Shown here piece by piece: positions 7,292-15,978 of a stretch of 64,000 nt of DNA; positions within the stretch are counted from its first letter, which is position 1; each line of letters begins with the position of its first letter. Below the pieces are notes generated by a model, which was not told the origin of the DNA, did no database searches, and saw only the letters and a list, made by a program, of their open reading frames with translations. The stretch is from an uncultured Lachnospiraceae bacterium (lineage in GTDB: Bacteria > Bacillota > Clostridia > Lachnospirales > Lachnospiraceae). A program made the translations under genes and the position numbers. The stretch lies in contig CAJUEW010000004.1 of assembly GCA_910585465.1 (NCBI GenBank), forward strand, positions 1-64,000. Reading direction: 5' to 3'.

Positions 7292-10200
7292 TTAATGTGC
7301 CATACTCGATCGGCCATTTTGCCAGTTATATTCTTCCATCATGCGGTTGAAATCAGCCTGTGACATTTGAAGCGCCTGCTGCACGTCCTCTTTTTTTGCG
7401 TTCCCCTGAATCGTAATTTGTGGCGAAAAAATAATTTTCTGTAAATGATCTGCCGAACTGTTATCGTTTGACCGGTTCACGGTATTATTATTTGTTATGT
7501 CACTGTAAACTTCTTTTGCCCTGGAATCCACACCGGCCGCTGCCGATTGCTGCATTCTTTCCAATCCGGCCGCATCCTGTGTTGCCTGTCCAAGCTGCCC
7601 GGAATTATTTGAATGTTGCTGTACGGCCGCGGAAACGGCGCTATCTAAGTGATTCCAGAACGGCTCCAGCGGAATAATACCTTCAGGGCCGGCTTCGCCG
7701 CCAACCATACCGAAAAGTGTCGGATCATTCATAATTCCACCCTCCGCATAATATGAAACGGAAAAATTCGGAACTTTTACCTGCGCGTCACTGGAGCCCT
7801 GTGTGCTATACGATACTGATACATGCGGCAAACGTGGACGAGGAACCGTGATTGTCATGTGTTCAAACGCCGCCTTGATCTGCTGTGCTGTATTCATTGC
7901 CGCGTTGACCGCATATGAATGAACCCCGCTCCATGCGCTGGCGAATGCTCCGCGATATGAGGCCCATGTTGCCATGATTGTGTATTGTGCAGTTCTCCAT
8001 AATGAAATAAATTGCGTTGTCGTCGCCGCCGTATCGGTAATAACAACGGTCTGCACTCCGGAAAATGTCCTTTGTACATTTGCCCGAAATGCCGCCATAG
8101 GAGCGGAAACAATCGAAAAAGCCGACACAAATCTTGCCATTGCCGCCGTTGCCATAGATGCGGATGTTCTCATTGAGGCCGCCCCAGCGCGAAAGGCTGT
8201 AATCGCCGTCACCGCTGCTAAAAGCGCCGTCCCGGTTCCGGCCGCTCCTGTTGTTACTAAAAGCAAGGCCGCACCCAGCGCTGCCGAAGCTGCCGATGCC
8301 GATGCGGATGCCGCTGCAAACGGCGCGATCGCTGTCGTTACCGGTGCAAATGCAAGGGCTAATTTCCCCATGCTTGTAATCATGCCGGACGACGATTCCC
8401 GAAGGGAATTGATACCAGCCGCCCCAGTGTCAGCGCTGGCCGCAATCACCGCTATCGCCGATGCTACCGCTGCTATTTCCAGGGCCAGCGGCGCAAATGC
8501 AAGATCCGCCGAAGCTGCCGCAAGTGCAAGCGCTCCGAAGCCCAATCCAGCCGCCCCCGCCCCCGCTCCGGCTAATGCTGCGCCCGCTGCAAATACCGAC
8601 ATTGCGGCGCCTAATTCCAGGATAGCAGCCGCGCCAGCCGTGCCATATTGCGCCAGGGCCGGAAGCGCCGCGGAAATAATAAGCATTGCGGCCGAGCCCA
8701 ACATTGCCGCTGTACTCACAACCGCCAGAGCTGCGCCGAATGCTGCCAGGGCTGCGGCGCCGGCTAATAATAAGGGCGCCAGCGCACCAGCCGCCGAACC
8801 GAATGCAAGAATTCCAACGGCCAGCGCCGCCATTGCTATTTGTGCCGGTGCTCCGGCCGCGCCCAGCTGGATCGCTGCCTGTGCCATAATATAAAGACCA
8901 GCAGCCGCCAGTGTAATTCCGGCCCCGAACGCAACCAGGCCGACCGAAGCCGCCGTAAGCTGTGGCCCCATAGCGGCCGCAATTACCATAAATCCAGCAA
9001 GCCCGGCTACCATAAGCCCCAGCGCGACAACGGCCCCGGTCCCAGCCGCCCCTAATTGTGCCGCCGCTACTGCCATAAGTGACATTCCGCCAGCCGCCAT
9101 CAGAATAGCCGCGCCAAAAGCTAAGATCCCCGGCGCCGCGTGCGTTATTTTCTTTCCGAATGATTCTGCAACAACCATCATTGCAATCATACCGCCTTCC
9201 ATAACGACAAGCCCGGCCAGTGCCAGCGGCCCGGCCGCGGCTAATTGCGTGGCCGCATATGCCATAAGCGACATTCCCGCCGAAATCATAAGGACGGCCC
9301 CGCCGAATGCGATCAGGCCATTTTTGGCGGATGTTAATTCTGGACCCAGCTTTGACGCGATAACCATAAGCGCGCCAACTCCGGCGGACATTGCTGCAAG
9401 GCCGATTTGAGCTGCCGGACCAGCCGATGAAATCCGGATCGCTGCGTCCGCCAGCAGCCACACGCCAGCAGCCGCCATTGCAAGCCCCGCTCCAACGGCC
9501 GCTATATTTTTCGCCGCCGCGCTCATTTCATTGCTGGCTTCCGTAAATTGCGGCGCCATTTTTCCGGCTTTTTTTATGCTTCCGATAAATCCGGATATTT
9601 TCTCTGAAATACTGCTAATTCCTCCGAAGGCAGCAAATCCAGCCGCTACCGCCGGGATTAATACTATAAATTTTTCAAACGGCTCTACGCTGTCATTTCC
9701 AAGGAAATTGACGTATTCCCCCAGCGCGTCCTTCGCCGTATTCATCAGATATGAAATAGCTTCCCTGGCCGCTGTTCCGAGTTCTGGCAAATTCTGAATG
9801 ATTCCATGCCCTATCTGTACCACAAGTTCCGCGCCCGTTGCCACAAGCCGTGGCGCAAGGCGTACAACCGCCGATGCCAGAACAACCATCAGACGGCCCA
9901 TAGACGCGCCCATTTTTTCCGAATTCCGGTCTATACCCTCAATAAAGCCATCAATCAGTGTGGCGGCCATATCTATAAATTCCGGTGCATGATCTGCTAT
10001 TTTAGTCAGTGCGTCCGCAGATACATCCCCGATCTCTTCTGCCATCCCGGAAAATCCGTCTTCCTGAAATGCCGCGTTCATTTGCGCCAGATATCCGGAA
10101 GCCGCCTGTGCTGCTTCCCTCATAGGCGCACTCATGCCCTGGTAAATTTCTATTCCAAGCCCTTCAGCAGCACTTTTCAAAAGTGTTATATCGCCTTCCA

Positions 10201-11287
10201 GGTTATCCAGACGTACGGCCGCCATTCGTTCCGCTGCTCCGGCCGAACCGTCGATTGCCGCAGCCAATTTATCAAAATCCGATTCACTCGCGTTGATAAT
10301 TGATAGCATGCCGGACATAGCTTCCTTCCCAAAAATTGTAGTTGCTATTGCTGCTTGTTCAGATTCATTCTTTATTCCGGAAAAACTTGTTCGCAAATCT
10401 CCCATAACATCGCGCAAAGATTTCATATTTCCTTCGCTGTCTGTCAGGGAAATTCCAAGTTTATTCATTGCTGCCGCCTGTTTTGCCGTCGGTGCTGACA
10501 TTCTGGCAAGTGCCGTTTTTAATGATGTTCCGGCCTGGCTGCCCTTGATTCCGGCGTTTGCCATAAGTCCAAGCGCGATCGATGTATCTTCCGCCGTATA
10601 ACCAAGCGTTCCGGCCAACGGAGCGACATATTTAAAAGATTCGCCCAGCATTGTAACATTTGTATTCGCATTGGACGATGTCGCCGCCAGTATATCCGCA
10701 AATTTTCCGCTTTCCGAGGCGGACATTCCGAAGGCCGTTAACGCGTCCGTTACAATGTCAGACGTGGACGCCAGTTCTTCCCCGCTGGCCGCTGCCAGAT
10801 TCATTATTCCTTCGATACCACCTACCATATCGGCGGATTTCCAGCCTGCCATTGCCATGTATTCCATTGCCTGACCCGCTTCCGTTGCTGAAAACTGTGT
10901 TGTAGCCCCCATCTGTTTTGCTTTCGCTTCCAGGATGTTCATTGCTGTTTCAGTTGCGTTAGCTCCCTTTTGATAGGCAAGTCCCATATCAGCGGCCGCC
11001 TGTGTCAATGCCGGCATATCTTCATTAGCCACGGTTCCAGCAATAGCTCCAACTGTTGACATTTGGCTTTCAAACGCTTTTCCAACATTTGCTGAGGCGG
11101 CGGCCACGCCGACAATAGCGCCTTCTGCCAGTGCCATTCCCCTCATTGTCAGTTTTGCCGCCCCGCCCGCGAATTTGCCCAGTGTGGCCATTTGTTTATT
11201 GACTGCTCCCATTGCGCTGCCGAATGAACTTGCAATTTTACCGGCTATTTCTACGGTTAATTCGTGCTGACTTCTGCTCCCTGCCAA
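7292..11287 (-). CDS. phage tail tape measure protein (TP901 type)
   Basis: A tape measure protein of about 1331 residues. The N-terminal third has the TP901 core (GAIAGTVANEDMPALTQAAADMG, AMEYMAMAGWKSADMVGGIEGIMNLAAA, MLGESFKYVAPLAGTLG). The middle is a run of strongly hydrophobic Ala/Gly-rich repeats, and the C-terminus ends in a helical SSADHLQKIIFSPQITIQGNA region. An ATG-led frame reaches 11323, but the start chosen is TTG at 11287: GGAGG lies nine bases upstream and the family-like sequence begins there (LAGSRSQHELTVEI). It overlaps the frameshifted E' extension. Confidence 0.93.
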   Translation of the reverse strand: MAGSRSQHELTVEIAGKIASSFGSAMGAVNKQMATLGKFAGGAAKLTMRGMALAEGAIVGVAAASANVGKAFESQMSTVGAIAGTVANEDMPALTQAAADMGLAYQKGANATETAMNILEAKAKQMGATTQFSATEAGQAMEYMAMAGWKSADMVGGIEGIMNLAAASGEELASTSDIVTDALTAFGMSASESGKFADILAATSSNANTNVTMLGESFKYVAPLAGTLGYTAEDTSIALGLMANAGIKGSQAGTSLKTALARMSAPTAKQAAAMNKLGISLTDSEGNMKSLRDVMGDLRTSFSGIKNESEQAAIATTIFGKEAMSGMLSIINASESDFDKLAAAIDGSAGAAERMAAVRLDNLEGDITLLKSAAEGLGIEIYQGMSAPMREAAQAASGYLAQMNAAFQEDGFSGMAEEIGDVSADALTKIADHAPEFIDMAATLIDGFIEGIDRNSEKMGASMGRLMVVLASAVVRLAPRLVATGAELVVQIGHGIIQNLPELGTAAREAISYLMNTAKDALGEYVNFLGNDSVEPFEKFIVLIPAVAAGFAAFGGISSISEKISGFIGSIKKAGKMAPQFTEASNEMSAAAKNIAAVGAGLAMAAAGVWLLADAAIRISSAGPAAQIGLAAMSAGVGALMVIASKLGPELTSAKNGLIAFGGAVLMISAGMSLMAYAATQLAAAGPLALAGLVVMEGGMIAMMVVAESFGKKITHAAPGILAFGAAILMAAGGMSLMAVAAAQLGAAGTGAVVALGLMVAGLAGFMVIAAAMGPQLTAASVGLVAFGAGITLAAAGLYIMAQAAIQLGAAGAPAQIAMAALAVGILAFGSAAGALAPLLLAGAAALAAFGAALAVVSTAAMLGSAAMLIISAALPALAQYGTAGAAAILELGAAMSVFAAGAALAGAGAGAAGLGFGALALAAASADLAFAPLALEIAAVASAIAVIAASADTGAAGINSLRESSSGMITSMGKLALAFAPVTTAIAPFAAASASASAASAALGAALLLVTTGAAGTGTALLAAVTAITAFRAGAASMRTSASMATAAMARFVSAFSIVSAPMAAFRANVQRTFSGVQTVVITDTAATTTQFISLWRTAQYTIMATWASYRGAFASAWSGVHSYAVNAAMNTAQQIKAAFEHMTITVPRPRLPHVSVSYSTQGSSDAQVKVPNFSVSYYAEGGIMNDPTLFGMVGGEAGPEGIIPLEPFWNHLDSAVSAAVQQHSNNSGQLGQATQDAAGLERMQQSAAAGVDSRAKEVYSDITNNNTVNRSNDNSSADHLQKIIFSPQITIQGNAKKEDVQQALQMSQADFNRMMEEYNWQNGRSSMAH

Positions 11288-11438
11288 TTTCGGCCACCTC
11301 CTGCGCAACTTCCAGAAATTCAAATACTGGAAGATCGTATAGTTTCAAGTAATCCGTGTGGATAGAAATAGAAAGACGGACAGCACTTTTTTGAATAGTC
11401 TGCCCGTCGTCATATCTTAATCTTCTCCGTAGAAAAAA
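11238..11438 (-). CDS. E' extension reached by -1 frameshift
   Basis: At 11432-11438 the minus strand reads T TTT TTC in the frame of the upstream gpE-like gene, a canonical X XXY YYZ slippery heptamer. A -1 slip opens a frame without stops to 11238. It encodes about 66 residues ending in DYLKLYDLPVFEFLEVAQEV, a tail-chaperone-like helix, and then QKSARIN. P2 uses exactly this arrangement (E and E+E') to make two tail assembly chaperones. The site, the open -1 frame and the overlap with the tape measure start are visible in the sequence; actual frameshifting is inferred. Confidence 0.8.
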   Translation of the reverse strand, partial: FFLRRRLRYDDGQTIQKSAVRLSISIHTDYLKLYDLPVFEFLEVAQEVAEIGREQKSARINRRNSR

Positions 11439-11836
11439 CGTGTTACCGCCGTCTTGATTTTCCGGATTTCCTTTCCCGGTAAATCCTCGAAAAATTCAGC
11501 CGGAAGGCCCGTTGCTGCCGCCGCGGCGATCTTTGCGTAGGTGGAAGTGGTCTCCGGCATGGATGAAACAACCCCCGCTTTCCCGAAGGCCTTTTCAATC
11601 GCCGTAAGCTGGCGCCCCTTAATATCCTCCAGCCCGGAAAGGTCAACCCCCTTGAAAATCTCGCCCTCAAAATCGTAGGGCTTCGCAAACCTGATATTCA
11701 GATAATTTTCCTCGTCCGCCACCGCATCAGCCGGAAGAAGCCTGTTGGCTTCCTCGTCCGTGACCGTTGCAACCGGTATATCCCCAATCTCTTCTGGCAC
11801 AAAATCTTCTCTGTTTGTTTCTGTGTAGTTATCCAT
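11417..11836 (-). CDS. tail assembly chaperone gpE-like
   Basis: A 139-residue protein just after the tail tube gene. It contains the YDFEGEIFKGVDLSGLEDIKG stretch typical of the P2-like tail assembly protein family (Phage_TAC_7) and ends RFFYGED. It is the 0-frame product of a chaperone pair; slippage near its 3' end adds the E' extension. It would coat the tape measure before tube polymerisation. Confidence 0.85.
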   Translation of the reverse strand: MDNYTETNREDFVPEEIGDIPVATVTDEEANRLLPADAVADEENYLNIRFAKPYDFEGEIFKGVDLSGLEDIKGRQLTAIEKAFGKAGVVSSMPETTSTYAKIAAAAATGLPAEFFEDLPGKEIRKIKTAVTRFFYGED

Positions 11837-11854
11837 TTTTTAATCCTCTCTTTC

Positions 11855-12376
11855 TTATATCTGTGATCTGACTTTCTGAAGACGATCAACGCCATACAGT
11901 TTCCATATCATGTTAAATTTATCCAGCTCAAGTACATTCTGACCGCCTATGGTAATCTTTACATAGGTTAATTCCCGGACAATCTTTGGCTCGCCCTTTC
12001 CGCCCCTTTTCAGCTTTCCTAATTCAAATGATTTCACCCTTCCCTTCGTAGTTACTGAAATTCCCTGGAAATCATTTGTCTGTGTCGCCGTGTTCAGGAT
12101 CTGCATAGATCCCCGGTATGTTACCATTCCGGTCTGCGCCAGGAAATGGAAATATTCTTCACCTATGTTCTGGAAAGATGTTTCTGATTCCAGAGAACCA
12201 AAACACCCTTCTACGGCTTCTTCAACATCTCCGGCAATTCCGGCACCCTCCAGTGTTTCCGTTAAATACTCGAAATTTGGAAGCGTCGTTTCAGACGAAA
12301 CACCTACATACTTATGTCCGGACGCGTATGTGTTGAAATTGTTTAACAGTGTAGGAATTTTATAGCCGTTCATCAT
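11855..12376 (-). CDS. major tail tube protein (FII type)
   Basis: A 173-residue P2 FII-like tail tube. Key segments are TLPNFEYLTETLEGAGIAGD, QTNDFQGISVTTKGRVKSFELGKLKRGG and YVKITIGGQNVLELDKFNMIWKLYGVD. It polymerises around the tape measure to form the inner tube. It overlaps the sheath stop by four bases. Confidence 0.95.
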   Translation of the reverse strand: MMNGYKIPTLLNNFNTYASGHKYVGVSSETTLPNFEYLTETLEGAGIAGDVEEAVEGCFGSLESETSFQNIGEEYFHFLAQTGMVTYRGSMQILNTATQTNDFQGISVTTKGRVKSFELGKLKRGGKGEPKIVRELTYVKITIGGQNVLELDKFNMIWKLYGVDRLQKVRSQI

Positions 12377-13848
12377 TCAGCACCCCCTTCTAATGAAGCC
12401 TGTGTGATTGTCGGATCGAATTCAAACTCATTTTCAATATATTCTGCCGGCGCATAGCCGCCGATCTTTGTATGGAATTTAATGTGTCCGTTCAGGATTT
12501 CCGCAATCGGGTTTTCCTTATGATCGAAAATGATTTCTCCACCCGCGATATCATTCGAGCCCTGTAAACCGTTCAACTGCATGTTAAAACCGGAAACAAC
12601 TTCATCAATCAGGCGATAATCTGTCAAATCGTCTACATTCTTGAATAAAGTCAATTTGAAATTATTTTCGATGTAGTCAAAAATGGTTACAATGTTGATC
12701 CATCGGTCAATAGGATCCCTGGACGACGGATAAGCCGCCGTATTATTCCCCCAGCATTTCCAGCCATTGACATTAATCGCCGTCACGACGCCGCAGGCGT
12801 TCATATAATCGTTTGCTTCATCCATTTCCGGTAGAACCTCTTCGCCATCAGCCGTATAAAGCCCCATAATTTTAATATCTTTATTCGACGGGGAAAGAGA
12901 AGGAACACCGCCGTTATTCCCGGCTATATATTCCAAATGCGCCGCAAGCTGCGCGGAATAATAGTATTTGTAATCACCAACCCCTACAAGCGGCCACGCC
13001 GCGATCATGTTCCGATCAGAATAGGCGTTTTTGTCTTTGTATTCCCTGACCCTTTCCATTGAATCCGCTTTCCCTTCGGACGTGTCAAGATCGACAACCA
13101 CCTTCGCCGTGAAAAGGCTTGAAATAAGCTGTGATTTTGCCGTAAGCGCAAGCGCAACGGCCGGAATATGCGACCAGCCAGGCGCCAGAAGCAGGGACGG
13201 AACAACTCCGAATTTCGGATAAACACGGCCGATCAATTCCATTCCGGTTTTCTTTTTAGTTGTCACATCATAGGAACCAATCACATCCTGATAGGTAACC
13301 ATAGACGGATCTAATTGTGCATACGTTACTTTTAATTCTTTTTCATTCTTTGCCGCCCCGCCGCTGATTACGGCAATAGAAACACTGCCATCGGAATTAA
13401 AAGCCGCTACATAATCTTCCTCTGGTTTAAACTCTGTCGGTTCGTCCGCCGTGGAGGATACGGAAAGTTTATCCAGAAGAATCCCCTGCTCTGGAATAGT
13501 TATTTTTCCGCCCGTAACGGAATAGATTTTTGACAGTTCCGCTTTGACGTGTTTATTCGGATCCAGTACGTTTATCATGATGATAGGCGCAACCCCAAAA
13601 ATATCAAAGGTTGCATACATGGACTGGCACAGGCTATAATTTTTGAAATCCTCGCTGTACCCCAGCCCAGCGATCGCTGCTGCCTTATTGTAGAATACAA
13701 AAGGCTTGTTTACGGTATCATACGGATCCGCTGCCAGATTCACCGGCGCCGTTCCGATTACGCATTGTAAGCACCCGTCGGACGTAACAGGAATTGACAA
13801 CTGCGTGGCGTGTCTGCTCGTACTGAGACCATGCTTGTAATTAGACAT
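12373..13848 (-). CDS. tail sheath protein (FI type)
   Basis: A 491-residue contractile sheath. It begins HGLSTSRHATQLSIPVTSDGCLQCVIGTAPVNLA and includes VVTAINVNGWKCWGNNTAAYPSSRDPIDRWINIVTIFDYIENNFK, both typical of P2 FI sheaths. Contraction of this tube drives the spike through the envelope. Confidence 0.95.
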   Translation of the reverse strand: MSNYKHGLSTSRHATQLSIPVTSDGCLQCVIGTAPVNLAADPYDTVNKPFVFYNKAAAIAGLGYSEDFKNYSLCQSMYATFDIFGVAPIIMINVLDPNKHVKAELSKIYSVTGGKITIPEQGILLDKLSVSSTADEPTEFKPEEDYVAAFNSDGSVSIAVISGGAAKNEKELKVTYAQLDPSMVTYQDVIGSYDVTTKKKTGMELIGRVYPKFGVVPSLLLAPGWSHIPAVALALTAKSQLISSLFTAKVVVDLDTSEGKADSMERVREYKDKNAYSDRNMIAAWPLVGVGDYKYYYSAQLAAHLEYIAGNNGGVPSLSPSNKDIKIMGLYTADGEEVLPEMDEANDYMNACGVVTAINVNGWKCWGNNTAAYPSSRDPIDRWINIVTIFDYIENNFKLTLFKNVDDLTDYRLIDEVVSGFNMQLNGLQGSNDIAGGEIIFDHKENPIAEILNGHIKFHTKIGGYAPAEYIENEFEFDPTITQASLEGGAE

Positions 13849-13854
13849 ATCTTT

Positions 13855-14112
13855 CTACACTCCTTCCGTAATTTTCCTAATTTCCGCTTCAGACAATTCA
13901 GAAACGCGATCATACGCTACGGCAATAGCTGAGCCTTCCTCATTGGAAAGTCTGATTGTATCCGCAAGTTCCGAAACGGGAACCATCAGATTTTTTACAA
14001 TAGGCTTCGCCCCTGCCAGCTTTTCCAGCCTGGCCGGAAGCCCGCCGCTGAACACGGAGCCATGTTTTACCACTCCCCGGATTGACGGCCCTATATACAT
14101 GTTGTTAGTCAT
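13855..14112 (-). CDS. small conserved tail protein
   Basis: An 85-residue protein just upstream of the sheath, starting MTNNMYIGPSIRGVVKHGSVFSGGLP. Proteins of this size at this position are usual in myoviruses of Gram-positive hosts, but no function is assigned. It overlaps the upstream gene by eight bases. Confidence 0.75.
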   Translation of the reverse strand: MTNNMYIGPSIRGVVKHGSVFSGGLPARLEKLAGAKPIVKNLMVPVSELADTIRLSNEEGSAIAVAYDRVSELSEAEIRKITEGV

Positions 14113-14623
14113 ACTCTGTTTCCTCCAATTCTGGCGCTTCCACCGTCCATACAGTAGACATACCGCCCAGAAATTTGGGCCAGGTGTCTTCTCTCTGGAA
14201 TATCTTTGTTACCGGAAAATTTATCCGGTATCTTCCGGCAACAATCCGATTTTTCAGGAATCGCATTACCAGCCGGTTCAGAACTTCGGCAACATCAAAA
14301 TGCCCCTGATTGTTTGTATTTCTGTCTATAATGCCAACAAGAAAATACACTGCAACGGCGCAATGGTCATTTTCGCCACTGATCTCTTCTTCGTCCAGGC
14401 ATACAAGAACATACGGAAAATGGTTGTCGTCGCTTTTTGCCGCTTTTGCCTGTGTACTCCCCTTTTCAGACAATGGAACGGCCCGTGCCGTCTTTGCCGG
14501 AAGATTCTGCGGATATACATTAAAATGCAAATGTTCTCCGTCATTGTTTACGGATGTATAATTTTTTAATTCCTCCTTGACAGCTTCAACTAGACTTCTT
14601 TGTAAATGAACATCTGTCTGCAT
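14105..14623 (-). CDS. tail terminator / completion-like protein
   Basis: A 172-residue protein between the Z-type minor tail protein and the small tail protein. It has a long N-terminal helix and a beta-rich middle (HFPYVLVCLDEEEISGENDHCAVAVYFLVGIID). This size and position fits a tail terminator (gpU-lambda / gp37-like family), which caps the tube at the head-proximal end. The assignment is from position and fold pattern, not a diagnostic motif. Confidence 0.65.
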   Translation of the reverse strand: MQTDVHLQRSLVEAVKEELKNYTSVNNDGEHLHFNVYPQNLPAKTARAVPLSEKGSTQAKAAKSDDNHFPYVLVCLDEEEISGENDHCAVAVYFLVGIIDRNTNNQGHFDVAEVLNRLVMRFLKNRIVAGRYRINFPVTKIFQREDTWPKFLGGMSTVWTVEAPELEETEYD

Positions 14624-14625
14624 AT

Positions 14626-15219
14626 TTAACCCCTTTGCAAAATATTATTAATTTCGGCATCTATTCGCTTTTCCAGCATATCAGCCGCTTCCTGCTGGAT
14701 TTTCCTGAGCACTTCTTCGTTTTTAATCATGGACGGAACCGCAGGTCCGTAAAGCTGTTTCAGCGGAAGCCTGCGGCTTGAAACTCTCTCCATCACCCCT
14801 TCATGCCCGGAACCCATAACAGCAAAAAAGGCTTTCGGATTGCCTGATAATGGTTTCCACCCGCCCGCCTTTTCTACCTGTGCTTTATATACTGCCGGAC
14901 TTGCCTTTCCTCTTTTCGTCTTGGATTTACGTCGTGGTGATACTTTGAATTTTGATAACGCGATTGGGCCGCCTCTGGATGTAAGTTCTGCGGATAATTT
15001 CGCGCGTGTAGCTTTAGATACTTGAAGCGTCTTTTGAACATCCCCTTTTGAAATGAAATATTCCTTGTTTGCCCCGTCTTTAGCTTCCGTTTTTGCTTTT
15101 TGCACCGCCCTGTTTATAGCCCGGCTTAGCACAAGCGGCGCTTTACTTTTCAAGTTCCCCAACCTTTTCTCAATGTCGTTTAGCTGTGCTTCATTCACCT
15201 GAATATCAATATTTATCAA
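14626..15219 (-). CDS. prophage minor tail protein Z
   Basis: A 197-residue basic protein matching lambda gpZ: MINIDIQVNEAQLNDIEKRLGNLKSKAPLVLSRAINRAV, then EYFISKGDVQKTL and FFAVMGSGHEGVMERVSSRRLPLKQLYGPAVPSM. It is needed to connect tails to heads correctly in lambda-like systems. It overlaps its upstream neighbour by four bases. Confidence 0.9.
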   Translation of the reverse strand: MINIDIQVNEAQLNDIEKRLGNLKSKAPLVLSRAINRAVQKAKTEAKDGANKEYFISKGDVQKTLQVSKATRAKLSAELTSRGGPIALSKFKVSPRRKSKTKRGKASPAVYKAQVEKAGGWKPLSGNPKAFFAVMGSGHEGVMERVSSRRLPLKQLYGPAVPSMIKNEEVLRKIQQEAADMLEKRIDAEINNILQRG

Positions 15220-15542
15220 CCTTCATTCCCCCTTAGAATAATGGTATATCCGCCGGTATCGGAAAGCACGTTATCGACCGGATACGTCACGCCGTCAAAC
15301 TCCATAACCTGGCCGATCACTGGTTCGTAATCCAGATATTTTCTTTGTACGAAAAACATAATGCTATCCGTGAAAATCCCATCTGAATACGCCGTTTTCC
15401 CAAGATTTAATTGTAAAAGTGTTTCGTTATCCACAACAACGGGGATTTCCTTTCCATCAACCCTGTGCAGTTCCGCAAATTCCTCCAGGTTAAAGAAGGT
15501 GTCGTGAAAATCCTTCTCCAACTGTTCTTTGAATGTCCGCAT
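15216..15542 (-). CDS. head-tail joining protein (lambda FII-like)
   Basis: A 108-residue protein: EQLEKDFHDTFFNLEEFAELHRVDGKEIPVVVDNE, then FVQRKYLDYEPVIGQVMEFDGVTYPV and ILRGNEG. This is the pattern of Phage_attach/FII head-tail joiners, which form the surface to which the tail binds. Confidence 0.82.
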   Translation of the reverse strand: MRTFKEQLEKDFHDTFFNLEEFAELHRVDGKEIPVVVDNETLLQLNLGKTAYSDGIFTDSIMFFVQRKYLDYEPVIGQVMEFDGVTYPVDNVLSDTGGYTIILRGNEG

Positions 15543-15976
15543 TATTCCTCACCCTGACCTTCTCTGATTTCCTGGTCTTCTTTCTGGCCGTCTTCCCCTT
15601 CGCCCTCTTCCTTGCCGATCTGTTCTTCCTGGTAATTGATAACTTCTTCCTGAAGAACTTTCAGCGACTTTTCGTTCCAGTCCCCAAGATCAAGCCCGAT
15701 TGAACTTGCGTAAGCGGCAACATCTTTTTTTGCGCGGAGCCGCCGAATTTCTTCCGCGCTCTTAATGCCGCCGGGATTTACTTCGTCGAAGCCCTCGAAA
15801 TCGTCTTCGCTGTCGTCATCGTCACAGACTGCTTCCGGCAATTCTGCCAGTTCAACGAACTTCTTTTCTTTCAGAAAGGCAAGGTCTACCTCCGAAATGC
15901 CAGCCGGAAGAATGGAACCGGGCGGAAATTCTTTCCCCTTTGTGCTTACGGTTACTTTTGTTCTATATGCTGCCAA
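15542..15976 (-). CDS. head-region phage protein, acidic tail
   Basis: A 144-residue protein between capsid and joiner. Residues 1-40 (KVTVSTKGKEFPPGSILPAGISEVDLAFLKEKKFVEL) form a small beta domain. The rest is highly acidic, ending in a Glu-rich EEGEGEDGQKEDQE run. Position corresponds to lambda FI, a packaging accessory factor, but similarity is not clear enough to name it. Confidence 0.7.
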   Translation of the reverse strand: MAAYRTKVTVSTKGKEFPPGSILPAGISEVDLAFLKEKKFVELAELPEAVCDDDDSEDDFEGFDEVNPGGIKSAEEIRRLRAKKDVAAYASSIGLDLGDWNEKSLKVLQEEVINYQEEQIGKEEGEGEDGQKEDQEIREGQGEE

Positions 15977-15978
15977 AA

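Noticed and set aside
7974..9461. Long Ala/Gly/Arg-rich open frames on both strands inside the tape measure gene
   Set aside because: They are shadows of the GC-rich alanine repeat codons of the tape measure and have no ribosome sites or recognisable domains.
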